Assembly: GCF_028473745.1 (NCBI RefSeq) | Contig: NZ_CP101137.1 | Coordinates: forward strand, 7,509,501-7,573,500 | Reading direction: 5' to 3' | Length of the DNA stretch: 64,000 nucleotides | Source of the DNA: Streptomyces sp. M92 | GTDB lineage: Bacteria; Actinomycetota; Actinomycetes; Streptomycetales; Streptomycetaceae | Shown here: piece by piece, positions 34,019 through 42,907 of the stretch | Position numbering within the stretch: the stretch's first letter is position 1 | Layout of the letters: every line of letters begins with the position of its first letter | Position numbers and translations under genes: made by a program | The notes under the pieces: generated by a model | What the model saw: the letters and a program-made list of their open reading frames with translations, nothing else | The model's database searches: none | Told to the model about the DNA's origin: nothing

Positions 34019-35331
34019 GCGGTGCCGCCGGGCACCGCGGCCGGACGGCGCCGGATCACCAGGGCCATCAGGGCCGCCGCCGCGCACAGGGCGCCGGAGG
34101 CGACCCAGACGACGTCGTAGGAGCCGAACTCGTCGCGGGCGACGCCGCCGAGGAAGGCGACGAGGGCGGCGCCGACCTGGTGGGAGGCGAGGACCCAGCC
34201 GAAGACGATGGCGCTGTCCTCGCCGTACTGCTCCCGGCACAGGGCGAGGGTGGGCGGGACGGTGGCGACCCAGTCGAGGCCGTAGAAGACGATGAAGAAG
34301 ACCATCGGGGGGTGGACGCTGGGCGCGAGCAGGAGGGGGAGGAAGAGGAGGGAGATGCCGCGCAGGGCGTAGTAGACGGCGAGCAGGCGGCGCGGCTCGA
34401 AGCGGTCGGTGAACCAGCCGGAGGCGATGGTGCCGACCACGTCGAAGACCCCGATGACGGCGAGCAGCGCGGAGGCGGTCGTCAGCGGCATGTGGTGGTC
34501 GTGGGCGGCGGGGATGAAGTGGGTCTGGATCAGGCCGTTGGTGGAGGCGCCGCAGATCGCGAAGGTACCGGCGAGCAGCCAGAAGGGGCCGGTGCGGGCG
34601 GCGGAGAAGAGGACCGTGAGGGCGCGGCGGGCGGCGCCGGGCACGGGGGCGGGCTTGGGGACGAACTCGTCGGAGCCGTACGGCGCGAGGCCGACGTCGG
34701 CGGGGTGGTCGTGCAGGAGGAGCCAGACGAAGGGGACGACGGCTAGGGCGGCCAGGGCGACGGTGACGGCGGCGGGGCGCCAGTCGTACGTCTCGACGAT
34801 CCAGGACAGCAGCGGCAGGAAGATCAGCTGCCCGGAGGCGGAGGCGGCGGTGAGGACGCCGGTGACCAGGCCCCGGCGTGCGGTGAACCAGCGGTTGGTG
34901 ACGGTGGCGGCGAAGGCCAGTGCCATGGAGCCGGAGCCGAGGCCCACCAGCAGGCCCCAGCAGAGGATCAGCTGCCACGCCGACTCCATCCAGACCGTCG
35001 CGCCCGAGCCGAGCGCGATGACGGTCAGGGCGACGGCGACCACGCGGCGGATGCCGAAGCGGTCCATGAGCGCGGCGGCGAAGGGCGCGGTCAGCCCGTA
35101 GAGCGCGAGGTTGACGGAGACGGCGGCGCCGATCGTGCCGCGTGACCAGCCGAAGTCCTGGTGGAGCGGGTCGATGAGGATGCCGGGCAGGGAGCGGAAG
35201 GCGGCCGCGCCGATGATCGTCACGAAGGTGACGGCGGCGACCCACCAGGCGCGGTGCACGCGGGGGCGGCGGCGCGGGCGGTCGGGCTCCGGCTGGTGAA
35301 CGGCTGCTGCGTCGTCGGTTGTCTGGGTCAC
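34015..35331 (-). CDS. MFS transporter
   Basis: A 438-residue membrane protein with 12 hydrophobic segments, matching the major facilitator superfamily. The cytoplasmic loop between helices 2 and 3 reads ALMDRFGIRRVV and the equivalent in the second half GWFTDRFEPRRLL, both forms of the MFS loop motif. The pattern resembles oxalate/formate or monocarboxylate-type carriers, but no substrate can be set. It is divergent from the GlxA-type regulator at 35403, which may control it; 71 bases separate the starts. Confidence 0.9.
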   Translation of the reverse strand: MTQTTDDAAAVHQPEPDRPRRRPRVHRAWWVAAVTFVTIIGAAAFRSLPGILIDPLHQDFGWSRGTIGAAVSVNLALYGLTAPFAAALMDRFGIRRVVAVALTVIALGSGATVWMESAWQLILCWGLLVGLGSGSMALAFAATVTNRWFTARRGLVTGVLTAASASGQLIFLPLLSWIVETYDWRPAAVTVALAALAVVPFVWLLLHDHPADVGLAPYGSDEFVPKPAPVPGAARRALTVLFSAARTGPFWLLAGTFAICGASTNGLIQTHFIPAAHDHHMPLTTASALLAVIGVFDVVGTIASGWFTDRFEPRRLLAVYYALRGISLLFLPLLLAPSVHPPMVFFIVFYGLDWVATVPPTLALCREQYGEDSAIVFGWVLASHQVGAALVAFLGGVARDEFGSYDVVWVASGALCAAAALMALVIRRRPAAVPGGTA

Positions 35332-35402
35332 GTCATTGAGCTTCGGGGACGGGTCCCGGCCGATCGAGTGGCCCGAAGGACAGCGTTCGCTAGGATCGGG
35401 CC

Positions 35403-36428
35403 ATGACGTCCGACCGTACGTCCCCAGCTCTCCCCGCCCCCCGGCCGCACCGCGTCGTCGTGCTGGCCCTCGACGGCGCGCTCCCCTTCGAACTGGGCAT
35501 CCCGCAGCGGATCTTCAGACTCGCGCGCGACGAGCGGCGGCGCCGCCTGTACGAGGTCGTCACCTGTTCCGTCCGCCCACCCGGGCCCGTCGAGACCGAC
35601 GCGGACTTCGCGATCATGGTGGAGAACGGCCCCGAGGCCCTGGCCACCGCCGACACGGTCGTCGTCCCGGCCTCCTACGAGCTCGGTCCGGTCCACGACG
35701 AGGGCGTGCTGACGGAGGAACTGGCCGCCGCGCTCGCCCACGTCCGGCCCGGCACCCGGCTGGTGGCGATCTGCACGGGCGGGTACGTCCTGGCCGCCGC
35801 CGGTCTCCTCGACGGGCGCCCGGCGACCACCCACTGGGCCTCCGCCGAGCACTTCCAGCGGCTCTTCCCCAAGGTGCGGGTGGACGCCGACGTGCTGTTC
35901 GTCGACGACGGCGACGTACTGACCTCGGCCGGCGTCGCGGCCGGCATCGACCTGTGCGTGCACATCGTGCGCCGTGACCACGGCACGGCGGTCGCCAACG
36001 AGGTGGCCCGCCGCACGGTCGTACCGCCGCACCGCGACGGCGGACAGGCTCAGTACATCGAACGGCCGGTGCCCGATCCGGGGCAGTCCTCCACGACCAA
36101 CGCCCGTGCCTGGGCACTCGCCCGGCTCCAGGAGCCGATCCAGCTGCGGGACATGGCCGCGCAGGAGTCGATGTCGGTGCGCACCTTCACCCGTCGCTTC
36201 CGCGAGGAGGTCGGCGTCAGTCCGGGCCAGTGGCTCACCGGGCAGCGCGTCGAACGAGCCCGGCACCTGCTGGAGTCCACCGCCCTCTCCGTCGACCAGG
36301 TGGCCTCCGACGCGGGCTTCGGTACGGCCCAGTCGATGCGGCAGCATCTGCAGGCGGCGCTCGGGGTCACCCCGACCGCGTACCGGCGGACCTTCCGGCC
36401 CGACTTGTCCACAGCCTGTGGAGAATGA
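35403..36428 (+). CDS. GlxA-family AraC-type regulator with DJ-1/PfpI domain
   Basis: A 341-residue protein. The N-terminal part (about 17-190) is a DJ-1/PfpI-like glutamine-amidotransferase fold with AICTGGYVLAAAGLLDGRPA holding the nucleophile-elbow Cys and a later THWA. The C-terminal 100 residues carry two AraC helix-turn-helix motifs (IQLRDMAAQESMSVRTFTRR and VDQVASDAGFGTAQSMRQHL). This is the GlxA architecture. It lies divergent to the MFS gene, a common target arrangement. Confidence 0.93.
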   Translation: MTSDRTSPALPAPRPHRVVVLALDGALPFELGIPQRIFRLARDERRRRLYEVVTCSVRPPGPVETDADFAIMVENGPEALATADTVVVPASYELGPVHDEGVLTEELAAALAHVRPGTRLVAICTGGYVLAAAGLLDGRPATTHWASAEHFQRLFPKVRVDADVLFVDDGDVLTSAGVAAGIDLCVHIVRRDHGTAVANEVARRTVVPPHRDGGQAQYIERPVPDPGQSSTTNARAWALARLQEPIQLRDMAAQESMSVRTFTRRFREEVGVSPGQWLTGQRVERARHLLESTALSVDQVASDAGFGTAQSMRQHLQAALGVTPTAYRRTFRPDLSTACGE

Positions 36429-36794
36429 GGGGCGGCGGACGGAACTCGTCGGCCGGCGGCGCGGCGCCGACCGCCCCGAGCATGGCATCGCGCGCCGCCA
36501 CCCGACTCCGGCGCTCCCGCCCGGCTCCCGTCGCCCCCGAGGGAACCGCCGCCGAAACACGACCCACACTCGTCGAGGGCTCCGTCACCGAGCCCTCGAC
36601 GTCCCCTCACGGCGAATCGTCGCCTCCAAGCGTGAGGAAACGGTGACGATCCGTCAACCGGCGGCGGGCCGTTCACCACTTACACCCCGTTCGTACGGGA
36701 CGCGCACGGAAGCACGGCCCGGCGCACTGCCGCACCGGCCCCCCGGGGGCGACGGCCTCCGTGCACCGGGCGCCTCCGCGTTCCGCGCCGGCCG
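36429..36794. other. Intergenic region without a recognised gene
   Basis: These 366 bases lie between the GlxA-type gene and the end of the convergent HATPase gene. Long openings exist in both directions, but they are Arg/Pro/Ser-rich frames without ribosome sites and do not resemble protein families. I see no clear terminator or repeat. Confidence 0.5.
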
Positions 36795-37286
36795 CTACAC
36801 CACTTCGTACGCGTACCCCTCGTACGCGACCGCGCCGGTACCGCGGCCACGGACCGACGCGGTGTCCTCCGGCCCGGCGCAGCGGTCCAGTTCGCACCAG
36901 ATGCGCTTGCCCGTGCCCTCGCGGCTCCAGCCCCAGCGGTCGGCCAGGCCGTCGACCAGGGCGAGACCCCGGCCGCCCGTCTGATCGCCGTCCACGCAGC
37001 GGGGCACCGGAGCCCGGTCGCTCGCGTCGTCCACCTCGAGGCGGACGGTGGCCTCCCCGGCCCCCTCCGTCACCGCCCCCGGGAGCACCAGCCGCAGTAC
37101 GGCCGAACGGCCGGTGTGCACCACGGCGTTGGTGACGAGCTCGGAGACGAGGAGCACCAGCGTCTCGGCGAGTGGTTCGTCGGCCTGTATCCCGGACCCG
37201 GCGAGCCGTGAGCGCGCCCACCGCCGGGCCCGCCCCACTTCCGAGGGGTCGGGCCGGACCTCCAGCTGCACTTGAAGCACCTGCAC
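36795..37286 (-). CDS. HATPase_c anti-sigma-like ATP-binding protein
   Basis: A 163-residue GHKL protein with N box LVSELVTNAVVHTG and G box TGGRGLALVDGLADRWGWS, followed by the strand GKRIWCELD. This is the RsbW-like serine kinase/anti-sigma type abundant in Streptomyces. The partner is unknown; a STAS-domain anti-anti-sigma gene lies 1.2 kb away at 38441 and is a plausible substrate. The final 30 residues (Gly/Tyr-rich, EGYAYEVV) extend beyond the fold. Confidence 0.88.
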   Translation of the reverse strand: MQVLQVQLEVRPDPSEVGRARRWARSRLAGSGIQADEPLAETLVLLVSELVTNAVVHTGRSAVLRLVLPGAVTEGAGEATVRLEVDDASDRAPVPRCVDGDQTGGRGLALVDGLADRWGWSREGTGKRIWCELDRCAGPEDTASVRGRGTGAVAYEGYAYEVV

Positions 37287-37812
37287 CGCTCACACCATCC
37301 GAACCGGCGGACACAAAGGCTCGCGCCTCATGAGGGCCACGATCGTAGCCATTCTCTGCATGGCCAGAACAACGGCCGGGGCAGGGATCACGGAACGTGA
37401 ATCCCATGTGGGACAGCATGGTTGACGTACAGTCACGCCAACAAGCGCTTCGGGCATATTCCAGCGCGAAGGAGTACCCCTGCGGCATACTGTGCGACGC
37501 CCGCTCCGGGGAGTCGAACAGGCGGCGGCCGACGGCCGTTCCGCCCTGCGGGGCAAGGCGCACATTCCCGGTTCCGGAGTCGCCCCAGGGGCAACTCCGG
37601 CACGGCCGGCGCTCAGGACCACTCGCATCCCACACAAGGTACCGGAGTGTGGCGCCGACTCCGGGCCGTGACGGGTCACACGGCGGGCACAACCCGGTAT
37701 CGACGCTCCGTGACGCCGCCGTGCCACGATCCGTGACATCCCGCGCGGCGACGGGTGGAGAGGGGTGGGGAGGGGTGGAGACGGGTGGCGGCGCCCGAAG
37801 GCGCGTGGCGCG
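37287..37812. other. Long intergenic region with a G-rich tract
   Basis: These 526 bases separate the HATPase and EF-hand genes and contain no convincing gene. The stretch 37752-37790 has repeated GGGG/GGG runs separated by 1-7 bases and could form a G-quadruplex. Because the EF-hand gene is on the minus strand and ends at 37813, the tract is C-rich in its 3' untranslated region. Isolated TTGAC sequences occur near 37422 without a matching -10. Confidence 0.55.
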
Positions 37813-38325
37813 CTACTCCGGGACCGTGAAGTAGCGGGCGAAGGCCGGGACGATCTCCGCCTCCCCCACCTTGCCGTCGCCGTCGGTGTCGAGGGCGGCG
37901 GCGACCGGCCGCGCGGTCTCGTCCGGCACGCCGAGCACGGCGAGGACCCGCGCGACGTCCTCGACGCCGACCGCTCCGTCGCCGTCGGTGCCGGCGACGT
38001 CCAGGGCCGCGTGCAGGAAGGGGCGGGCGATCTCGGCGAACCGGTCCGGGTTGTCCCGCAGCCGCTTGACCGCCGCGGTGACGAACTCCTCACGGGTGAT
38101 GCGCTGGTCGCCGTCCCGGTCGGCGATGCCCGCCATGCCCTGCCAGAGCGCCTCCGCGCCGCCGTACAGGGCCTGCCCCTGCTCGGAACGGGCGGCGGTG
38201 CCGAACTCGGCGAGCAGCGCCTTGGCCGCCGCGTTGAAGTCCGCACGGTCGATGTAACCGTTGCCGTCCTGGTCGAAGGTGGCGAAGCGCGCGGCGATCC
38301 TGCGCTCGTACTCGCTGTTGACCAT
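37813..38325 (-). CDS. EF-hand calcium-binding protein (calerythrin-like)
   Basis: A 170-residue soluble protein with four EF-hand loops: DQDGNGYIDRAD (about 19-30), DRDGDQRITREE, GTDGDGAVGVED and DTDGDGKVGEAE. Three have Asp at the first calcium-ligating position; the third begins with Gly and is probably weak. This is the sarcoplasmic-type calcium buffer or sensor known in Streptomyces, where calcium influences aerial growth. The ATG at 38325 starts the known N-terminus; the longer frame beyond it is not needed. Confidence 0.93.
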   Translation of the reverse strand: MVNSEYERRIAARFATFDQDGNGYIDRADFNAAAKALLAEFGTAARSEQGQALYGGAEALWQGMAGIADRDGDQRITREEFVTAAVKRLRDNPDRFAEIARPFLHAALDVAGTDGDGAVGVEDVARVLAVLGVPDETARPVAAALDTDGDGKVGEAEIVPAFARYFTVPE

Positions 38326-38440
38326 GGTTCTCTCCGGCCGCCTCACGTCGGTGTCGGTGGTCTGCGTCTCGCTCGGAGAGTATGACGCCGGCCGCGGCCG
38401 CGGGCGGCATACGGGCCGACGGGCCGGGCGGGCCCGCGGT

Positions 38441-38842
38441 TCAGGCGGACAGCGGGCGGGGCCTGTCGCCGGTCGCCGAGGCGAGGTCGGGGTGGACGTC
38501 GAAGAGGCGGCGCACACCGAGCGCGCCGAGGACGCGGTTGACGTGGGAACCGTCGACGGCTCCCTGGGCGGGCAGTATCAGGCGCAGCCGCCCCTGACAG
38601 GAGCGGATGAGCCGCCTGGAGGCGATGAGCACACCGACCCCGCTGGAATCGCAGAACAGGACCTCGGAGAGGTCCAGGACGAGGCTGTGCCGCCCCTCGG
38701 CCACCTCGTCGTGCACCCGCTGCCGCAGCACCGGTGACGTCACCAGGTCCAGCTCACCCGACACCTGGAGCACGGCCCATTCGCCCTGCTCGCCGCCGGT
38801 CACATTGAACGTCACCACCATGCCCTTCAGTCGCCGGTACAT
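38441..38842 (-). CDS. STAS-domain anti-sigma factor antagonist
   Basis: A 133-residue protein of the SpoIIAA/RsbV/BldG type. The STAS fold and phosphorylation motif are visible as LVLDLSEVLFCDSSGVGVLI, where one Ser of DSSG is the likely target of an HATPase_c kinase. In the dephosphorylated form such proteins release a sigma factor from its anti-sigma factor. The first ATG (38842) has a weak ribosome site; the Met at 38821 is an alternative start. The ECF sigma gene 336 bases away is divergent. Confidence 0.9.
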   Translation of the reverse strand: MYRRLKGMVVTFNVTGGEQGEWAVLQVSGELDLVTSPVLRQRVHDEVAEGRHSLVLDLSEVLFCDSSGVGVLIASRRLIRSCQGRLRLILPAQGAVDGSHVNRVLGALGVRRLFDVHPDLASATGDRPRPLSA

Positions 38843-39177
38843 CGGACGTCCGGAATCACCCGAAATTCACCCGAAACGGAAGCCATGCTTACGCTTCTTG
38901 GGCGCGCGCCTGCCCACCGGCCGTTCCCGCAAACGCCGACCCGGAAACGGGGAACGATCGGAAAAGGCTTGTTTCAGACGGTTTCGATCCTGTTCGATCG
39001 GTTCCGGTCGCACGATAGAGGGTAGGCGAGGCGCCTAGCACGTGCGGGCCGCCGGGGGCGCGCATTGAGACAAAGGGGCGTGCGGTGTCGGACGTGCCGA
39101 CTACATTCGGGGAGACGTCGGCCGCAGGCTGGAGTGCGACTACGGGTACGCACAGGTGCAGGGGGTGAAGAGGCCGC

Positions 39178-39768
39178 ATGGCGCAGAGGGACGTACCGCC
39201 GCGCTGGGACCGGAAGATGCAGCAGCGGCTGGCACGCGGCGAGGCCGCCGCCCTGGGTGAGCTGTACGACCGGTTCGCGTCGATGGTGCACGGTCTGGCG
39301 CACCGCGTGCTCGACGACGAGCGCGCCGCCGACCACCTCACGCGCGACGTCTTCGCGCACGTCTGGGAGCATCCGGACGCCTACGACCCCCGCCAGGGCC
39401 CGCTGCGCACCTGGATCGCCGCGCTGACCCGCCGGCTGGCCGTGCAGCGGCTGCGGGCCACGGAGACGGCCGCCCTCGCCCGCGGCGGCTCCGGAAGCGT
39501 GGAGGAGCTGGAGACGAAGGTGCGGCACGCCTCGGTCGCCGCGCGCGCCGACTACATCGTCCAGTCCATGCCGGCCCCGCTGCGCGCCGCCCTGGAGCTG
39601 GCCTACTTCCAGCGCCGCGACTACCGCCAGACCGCCGCCGACCTGGGCGTCACGGAGGACGAGGCCCGCCGCCGCCTGCGCCTGGGCCTCCAGCTCCTGG
39701 CCACGGCCCGCGACGCCGGCTCCCCGGGGGCGCCGGGCGCGCCGCCGGGATACGGGGGTGCGGCGTGA
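39178..39768 (+). CDS. ECF (group 4) RNA polymerase sigma factor
   Basis: A 196-residue sigma factor. Region 2 is visible in LGELYDRFASMVHGLAHRVL and DVFAHVWEHPDAYDP...LRTWIAALTRR, and region 4 in LRAALELAYFQRRDYRQTAA with LGVTEDEARRRLRLGLQLL. It carries only these two regions, as ECF factors do. The end is Gly/Pro/Ala-rich. Its stop overlaps the GTG of the next gene by 4 bases (GTGA); that gene encodes its probable zinc anti-sigma factor. The stimulus is unknown. Confidence 0.95.
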   Translation: MAQRDVPPRWDRKMQQRLARGEAAALGELYDRFASMVHGLAHRVLDDERAADHLTRDVFAHVWEHPDAYDPRQGPLRTWIAALTRRLAVQRLRATETAALARGGSGSVEELETKVRHASVAARADYIVQSMPAPLRAALELAYFQRRDYRQTAADLGVTEDEARRRLRLGLQLLATARDAGSPGAPGAPPGYGGAA

Positions 39769-41225
39769 AGGGGGCCCACGACGAGGACGGGGACGCGGGC
39801 ACTCCGGAGAGCGGAGGCTCCGGGGACAACGGCCCGGCGCCGCGGGGCGGCCACGACGCACCGGCGCACCCCGCCACGCCCTCGCCCGACGGCACCGCCG
39901 CCGCCTCGCCGGGCCCCGGCGACCCTTCCGGCGGGCCCGGGAGCCCGCCGCGCGACGAACCACCGGGCGGACCGGACGGACCGACGCCGAGCGACGCACC
40001 AGGCGGCCCCAGCGCCCCCGACGCCCCGAACGACCCCGCCCCACGCATACCGCTCCCCCGCGCCTCCGTCGAGGACACCGGGCGGGCGTTGCCCGACGTG
40101 GCGCCGGGCGGGCCGGTCGCGCTGGAGCACCACGTGCTGACGTCGCTCCTCGGGGCGTGGGCGCTGGCCGCCTGCTCGGCCGAGGAGGCGGCGGCGGTCG
40201 AGGAGCACATCGGCGAGTGCGCCCCCTGTGCCGACGAGGCGCTGCGGCTGCGCGACGCCGTCACCCTGCTCCAGCGGCCGGAGAGCCTCGACCTGGACCC
40301 GGCGCTGCGCACCCGCGTCCTGGAGGGGTGCCTGGAGCGGCGCCCGCCGCGCATCCCCGTGCCCGAGTGGGCGACGCCGTACGACGCCGAGACCGCGAGG
40401 CTGGACGCCCTGCTGCAGGACATCGGCGACGCCGAGTGGCACGCCCCGGTCCGGCTGCGCTGGTTCGAGGCCGACGGTGCCGCGAGCCGCCGTACCACCG
40501 TCGCCGGGGTCATCGCGCACCTGCTGACCGTCGACGGACTGGTCGCGGTCGCCCTGGGCCTCGCCGATCCGCTGGGGGACATCACCGCGCCCACTTCGGC
40601 GCCGGGCAGCCGCACGGAGGCGTACTGGCGTACCTCGCACTACCCGCCCACCCGTGCGGTGCGGGCGCCCTGGCGCGAGCTGAGCCACGGCATCGTCCGG
40701 ACCGTGTCCTTCACCGGCGACTCGGGCGGGATGCCCGTGTCGTACGGCGACTTCGAACTGCCGCTGCGGGACGCCATGCTGGACCGGGCGTTCGAGTGCT
40801 GGGTGCACGCCGAGGACATCGCGGACGCGGTGGACTACCCGTACGAGCCGCCCTCCGCCCGCCATCTGAACCGCATGATCGACCTCGCGGCCCGGATGCT
40901 GCCGGGTGCCCTGGCCCAGCGCCGCCGGGCCGGGCTGACCGCGCCGGGCGCCCGCCCGCACCTGGTCACCGCGGGTGAGCCGGGGCGGAGTCTGCGGCTG
41001 GAGATCGAGGGCTCGGGCGGCGGCGAGTGGCTGATCCCGCTCGACTCGCCGGGCGCCAGGGGCTCCGCCGACCACGAGGTGGCCCATGTCGCCCTGGACG
41101 GCTTGGAGTTCTGCCGGCTGGCCGCGGGTCACGTGCCTCCGGCGGAGGCGGCGGCCGGTCAGGTGGGCGACCGCGAGGCGATCAGGGACGTCCTGTTCGC
41201 GGCGGCCAGCCTGAGCCGGATGTAG
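39765..41225 (+). CDS. Zinc anti-sigma factor fused to an MDMPI-like domain
   Basis: A 486-residue soluble protein. The first 120 residues are Pro/Gly/Asp-rich and probably disordered. Then a short zf-HC2/ZAS-type domain with HIGECAPC (H148, C152, C155; H-x3-C-x2-C). It should bind zinc and hold the sigma factor encoded just upstream. The remaining 300 residues resemble the mycothiol-dependent maleylpyruvate isomerase/DinB-fold (W-x-Ap-t, TVAGVIAHLLTVDGL). No membrane helix is seen, so the complex is cytosolic. A link to mycothiol or metal state is plausible but inferred. The GTG overlap makes co-translation very likely. Confidence 0.85.
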   Translation: MKGAHDEDGDAGTPESGGSGDNGPAPRGGHDAPAHPATPSPDGTAAASPGPGDPSGGPGSPPRDEPPGGPDGPTPSDAPGGPSAPDAPNDPAPRIPLPRASVEDTGRALPDVAPGGPVALEHHVLTSLLGAWALAACSAEEAAAVEEHIGECAPCADEALRLRDAVTLLQRPESLDLDPALRTRVLEGCLERRPPRIPVPEWATPYDAETARLDALLQDIGDAEWHAPVRLRWFEADGAASRRTTVAGVIAHLLTVDGLVAVALGLADPLGDITAPTSAPGSRTEAYWRTSHYPPTRAVRAPWRELSHGIVRTVSFTGDSGGMPVSYGDFELPLRDAMLDRAFECWVHAEDIADAVDYPYEPPSARHLNRMIDLAARMLPGALAQRRRAGLTAPGARPHLVTAGEPGRSLRLEIEGSGGGEWLIPLDSPGARGSADHEVAHVALDGLEFCRLAAGHVPPAEAAAGQVGDREAIRDVLFAAASLSRM

Positions 41226-41267
41226 GGCGGATTCCGGCCACTCCGTACGGCCGGGTCCGCTGCGGGG

Positions 41268-42002
41268 TCACTCGGCGCCGTCCGGGGGCGTGGCGGGTGC
41301 CGTGTGGAGGACCTCGCGGGCCTGGTTCGCGGCGCGGACGATGCTCTCCGAGATGAAGTCCAGGAACCGTGCCATGTTCTCCAGGCGCGCGGCGGCCGGC
41401 GTGCCGGAGCCGAGGACGCCGACGCCCTGGCGTGCGGTTTCGGCGATCTGCAGGGTGCCGCGGGCGCTGGCGACCATGGACTGGTACCAGACGTCGTCAT
41501 CGATGACGTAGCGCTCGCGGCGGGACTCGTCGCGTTCCCGGCGGACGAGGCCCTGCTCGTCGAGGAACGCGACCGCCTTGGAGACGGACGCCGGACTGAC
41601 CTGGAGGCGCCGGACGAGTTCGGAGGCGGTGAGGCTGCCGGTGTCGCTGACGAAGAGGCAGGCCATCACCCGGGCCATCATCTTCGGCGTGCCCGACTGC
41701 ATGAAGACGGTGGTCAGCGTCTCCTCGTACTCGCGCACCGCCTCGGCGTCGCGCCCGTGGGCCTGCGGGAGCGTGTGGGGTCCCCGGGGCGCGGCCTGCC
41801 TGCGCCGGTGGGCGCGGCGCTCGGTGGCCCGGTGGGCGAGGTCGGCCCGGTACGCGGTGGGGCCGCCGTTGCGCATGACCTCACGCGTGATCGTCGAGGT
41901 GGGACGGTCGAGGCGTCTGGCGATCTCCGCGTAGGCGAGGCCGTCGGCCAGCCCCAGGGCGATCTGCTGACGTTCCTGCTGGGTGAGCCTGCCTCCCGGC
42001 AT
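41268..42002 (-). CDS. MarR/GbsR-like regulator with IS30-type HTH
   Basis: A 244-residue regulator. Residues about 4-45 (RLTQQERQQIALGLADGLAY, IARRLDRPTSTITREVMRNG) match the HTH found at the start of IS30-family transposases. A second winged HTH (LTASELVRRLQVSPASVSKA, LDEQGLVRRERDES) is MarR/GbsR-like. The regulator is divergent from a DUF4097/ABC export operon, its probable target. The ATG at 42002 has AAGGAGATCACG upstream. A -35/-10 pair overlaps a TTGCAACG operator candidate, which suggests autorepression. Confidence 0.88.
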   Translation of the reverse strand: MPGGRLTQQERQQIALGLADGLAYAEIARRLDRPTSTITREVMRNGGPTAYRADLAHRATERRAHRRRQAAPRGPHTLPQAHGRDAEAVREYEETLTTVFMQSGTPKMMARVMACLFVSDTGSLTASELVRRLQVSPASVSKAVAFLDEQGLVRRERDESRRERYVIDDDVWYQSMVASARGTLQIAETARQGVGVLGSGTPAAARLENMARFLDFISESIVRAANQAREVLHTAPATPPDGAE

Positions 42003-42036
42003 CGTGATCTCCTTCGCGCGCTCCCTTGGTGCCGCC

Positions 42037-42066
42037 ACTATAGCGTTCACCCTTACTCCATTGCAA
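42037..42066 (-). promoter_or_regulatory. Promoter of the MarR/GbsR-like regulator
   Basis: Read on the minus strand: -35 TTGCAA (42061-42066), an 18-base spacer, and -10 TATAGT (42037-42042), which resembles a HrdB promoter. The -35 is part of the TTGCAACG site. Confidence 0.6.
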
Positions 42067-42112
42067 CGTCTGACTAGCCAGCGTTGCATTGCCTCACAGT
42101 TTTGTTGCAACG
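42061..42112. promoter_or_regulatory. Three TTGCAACG half-sites between regulator and ABC operon
   Basis: TTGCAACG occurs at 42061-42068, its complement CGTTGCA at 42082-42088, and GTTGCAACG at 42104-42112. The first two form a 7-base inverted repeat; the third includes the palindrome GTTGCAAC. They lie in the divergent region and are the best candidate operators of the regulator at 41268-42002. Confidence 0.6.
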
Positions 42113-42229
42113 AAATAGCGCATGTGACCTGTGATTTAACCGTGCAGGCGCAACAAGCTTATTGAGGAAATCGTGAAGGCAACGTAGCGTTTCTCTCGTC
42201 AGAAAGACCGACGAGCACAGGAGACCACC

Positions 42230-42895
42230 ATGCAGACCTTCGAAACCCCCGCCCCGATCTCCGCCGTCCTCGCCATCCCCGCGGGACGCGTCCGGCTCAT
42301 CGCCGCCGACCGGGCAGACACCACGGTGGAGGTCCTGCCCGCGAACGCCTCGAAGGGCCGCGACGTGCGGGCGGCCGAGCAGACCGGGGTCGAGTTCGGC
42401 GACGGCGTCCTGCGGGTCGTGGCGCCGGAGAACAACCAGCTCATGGGAGCCTCCGGGTCCGTCGAGGTGACGGTCCGGCTGCCGGCCGGTTCCCGCGTCG
42501 AGGCGAGGGCGGCCGCCACCGAGTTCCGGGGCGCAGGACGGCTCGGCGACGTCGAACTCGAGGGCGCGCACGGACCGGTCGAGCTCGACGAGGCCGCGAG
42601 CGTCCGGGTCACCACCGCCGCCGGCGACGTCACGGTCGGCCGGCTGGGCGGGCCCGCCGAGATCAGCACCCAGAAGGGCGACATCCGGATCGCCGAGGCC
42701 GCGCGCGGCCGGCTCGTGCTGCGCACCCAGTCCGGTGACGTGGCGGTCGGTGCCGCCACCGGGGTCTCCGCCTCGCTGGACGCCGGCACCGGCTACGGCC
42801 GTATCGACAACGCGCTCAGGAACACCGACGGCACCCCCGGCCTGACCATCCACGCCACCACCGCCCACGGCGACATCACCGCCCGCAGCCTCTGA
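42230..42895 (+). CDS. DUF4097-family beta-repeat protein
   Basis: A 221-residue cytoplasmic protein made of repeated short beta-strands (for example VTVRLPAGSRVEARA, VRVTTAAGDVTVGRLGG, LVLRTQSGDVAVGAATG), a right-handed beta-solenoid typical of DUF4097. Function is unknown, but these genes are often followed by DrrAB-type ABC transporters, as here. The ATG at 42230 follows ACAGGAGACC. The stop is 12 bases from the next start, so it opens a three-gene operon. Confidence 0.9.
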   Translation: MQTFETPAPISAVLAIPAGRVRLIAADRADTTVEVLPANASKGRDVRAAEQTGVEFGDGVLRVVAPENNQLMGASGSVEVTVRLPAGSRVEARAAATEFRGAGRLGDVELEGAHGPVELDEAASVRVTTAAGDVTVGRLGGPAEISTQKGDIRIAEAARGRLVLRTQSGDVAVGAATGVSASLDAGTGYGRIDNALRNTDGTPGLTIHATTAHGDITARSL

Positions 42896-42907
42896 GGAGC
42901 AACGACC

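Noticed and set aside
36429-36700. Possible small gene between the GlxA-type and HATPase genes
   Set aside because: The frames are Arg/Pro-rich and lack starts with ribosome sites.
37397-37834. 145-codon plus-strand frame
   Set aside because: It crosses the G-rich tract and the end of the EF-hand gene, with Arg/Gly/Ser-rich low-complexity content and no ribosome site.
41268-42002. IS30 transposase remnant
   Set aside because: Only the HTH is shared; there is no DDE domain or inverted repeat, and the frame continues into an intact regulator.
41983-42165. 60-codon plus-strand frame in the divergent operator region
   Set aside because: It overlaps the promoter and operator sites of the regulator and has no ribosome site.
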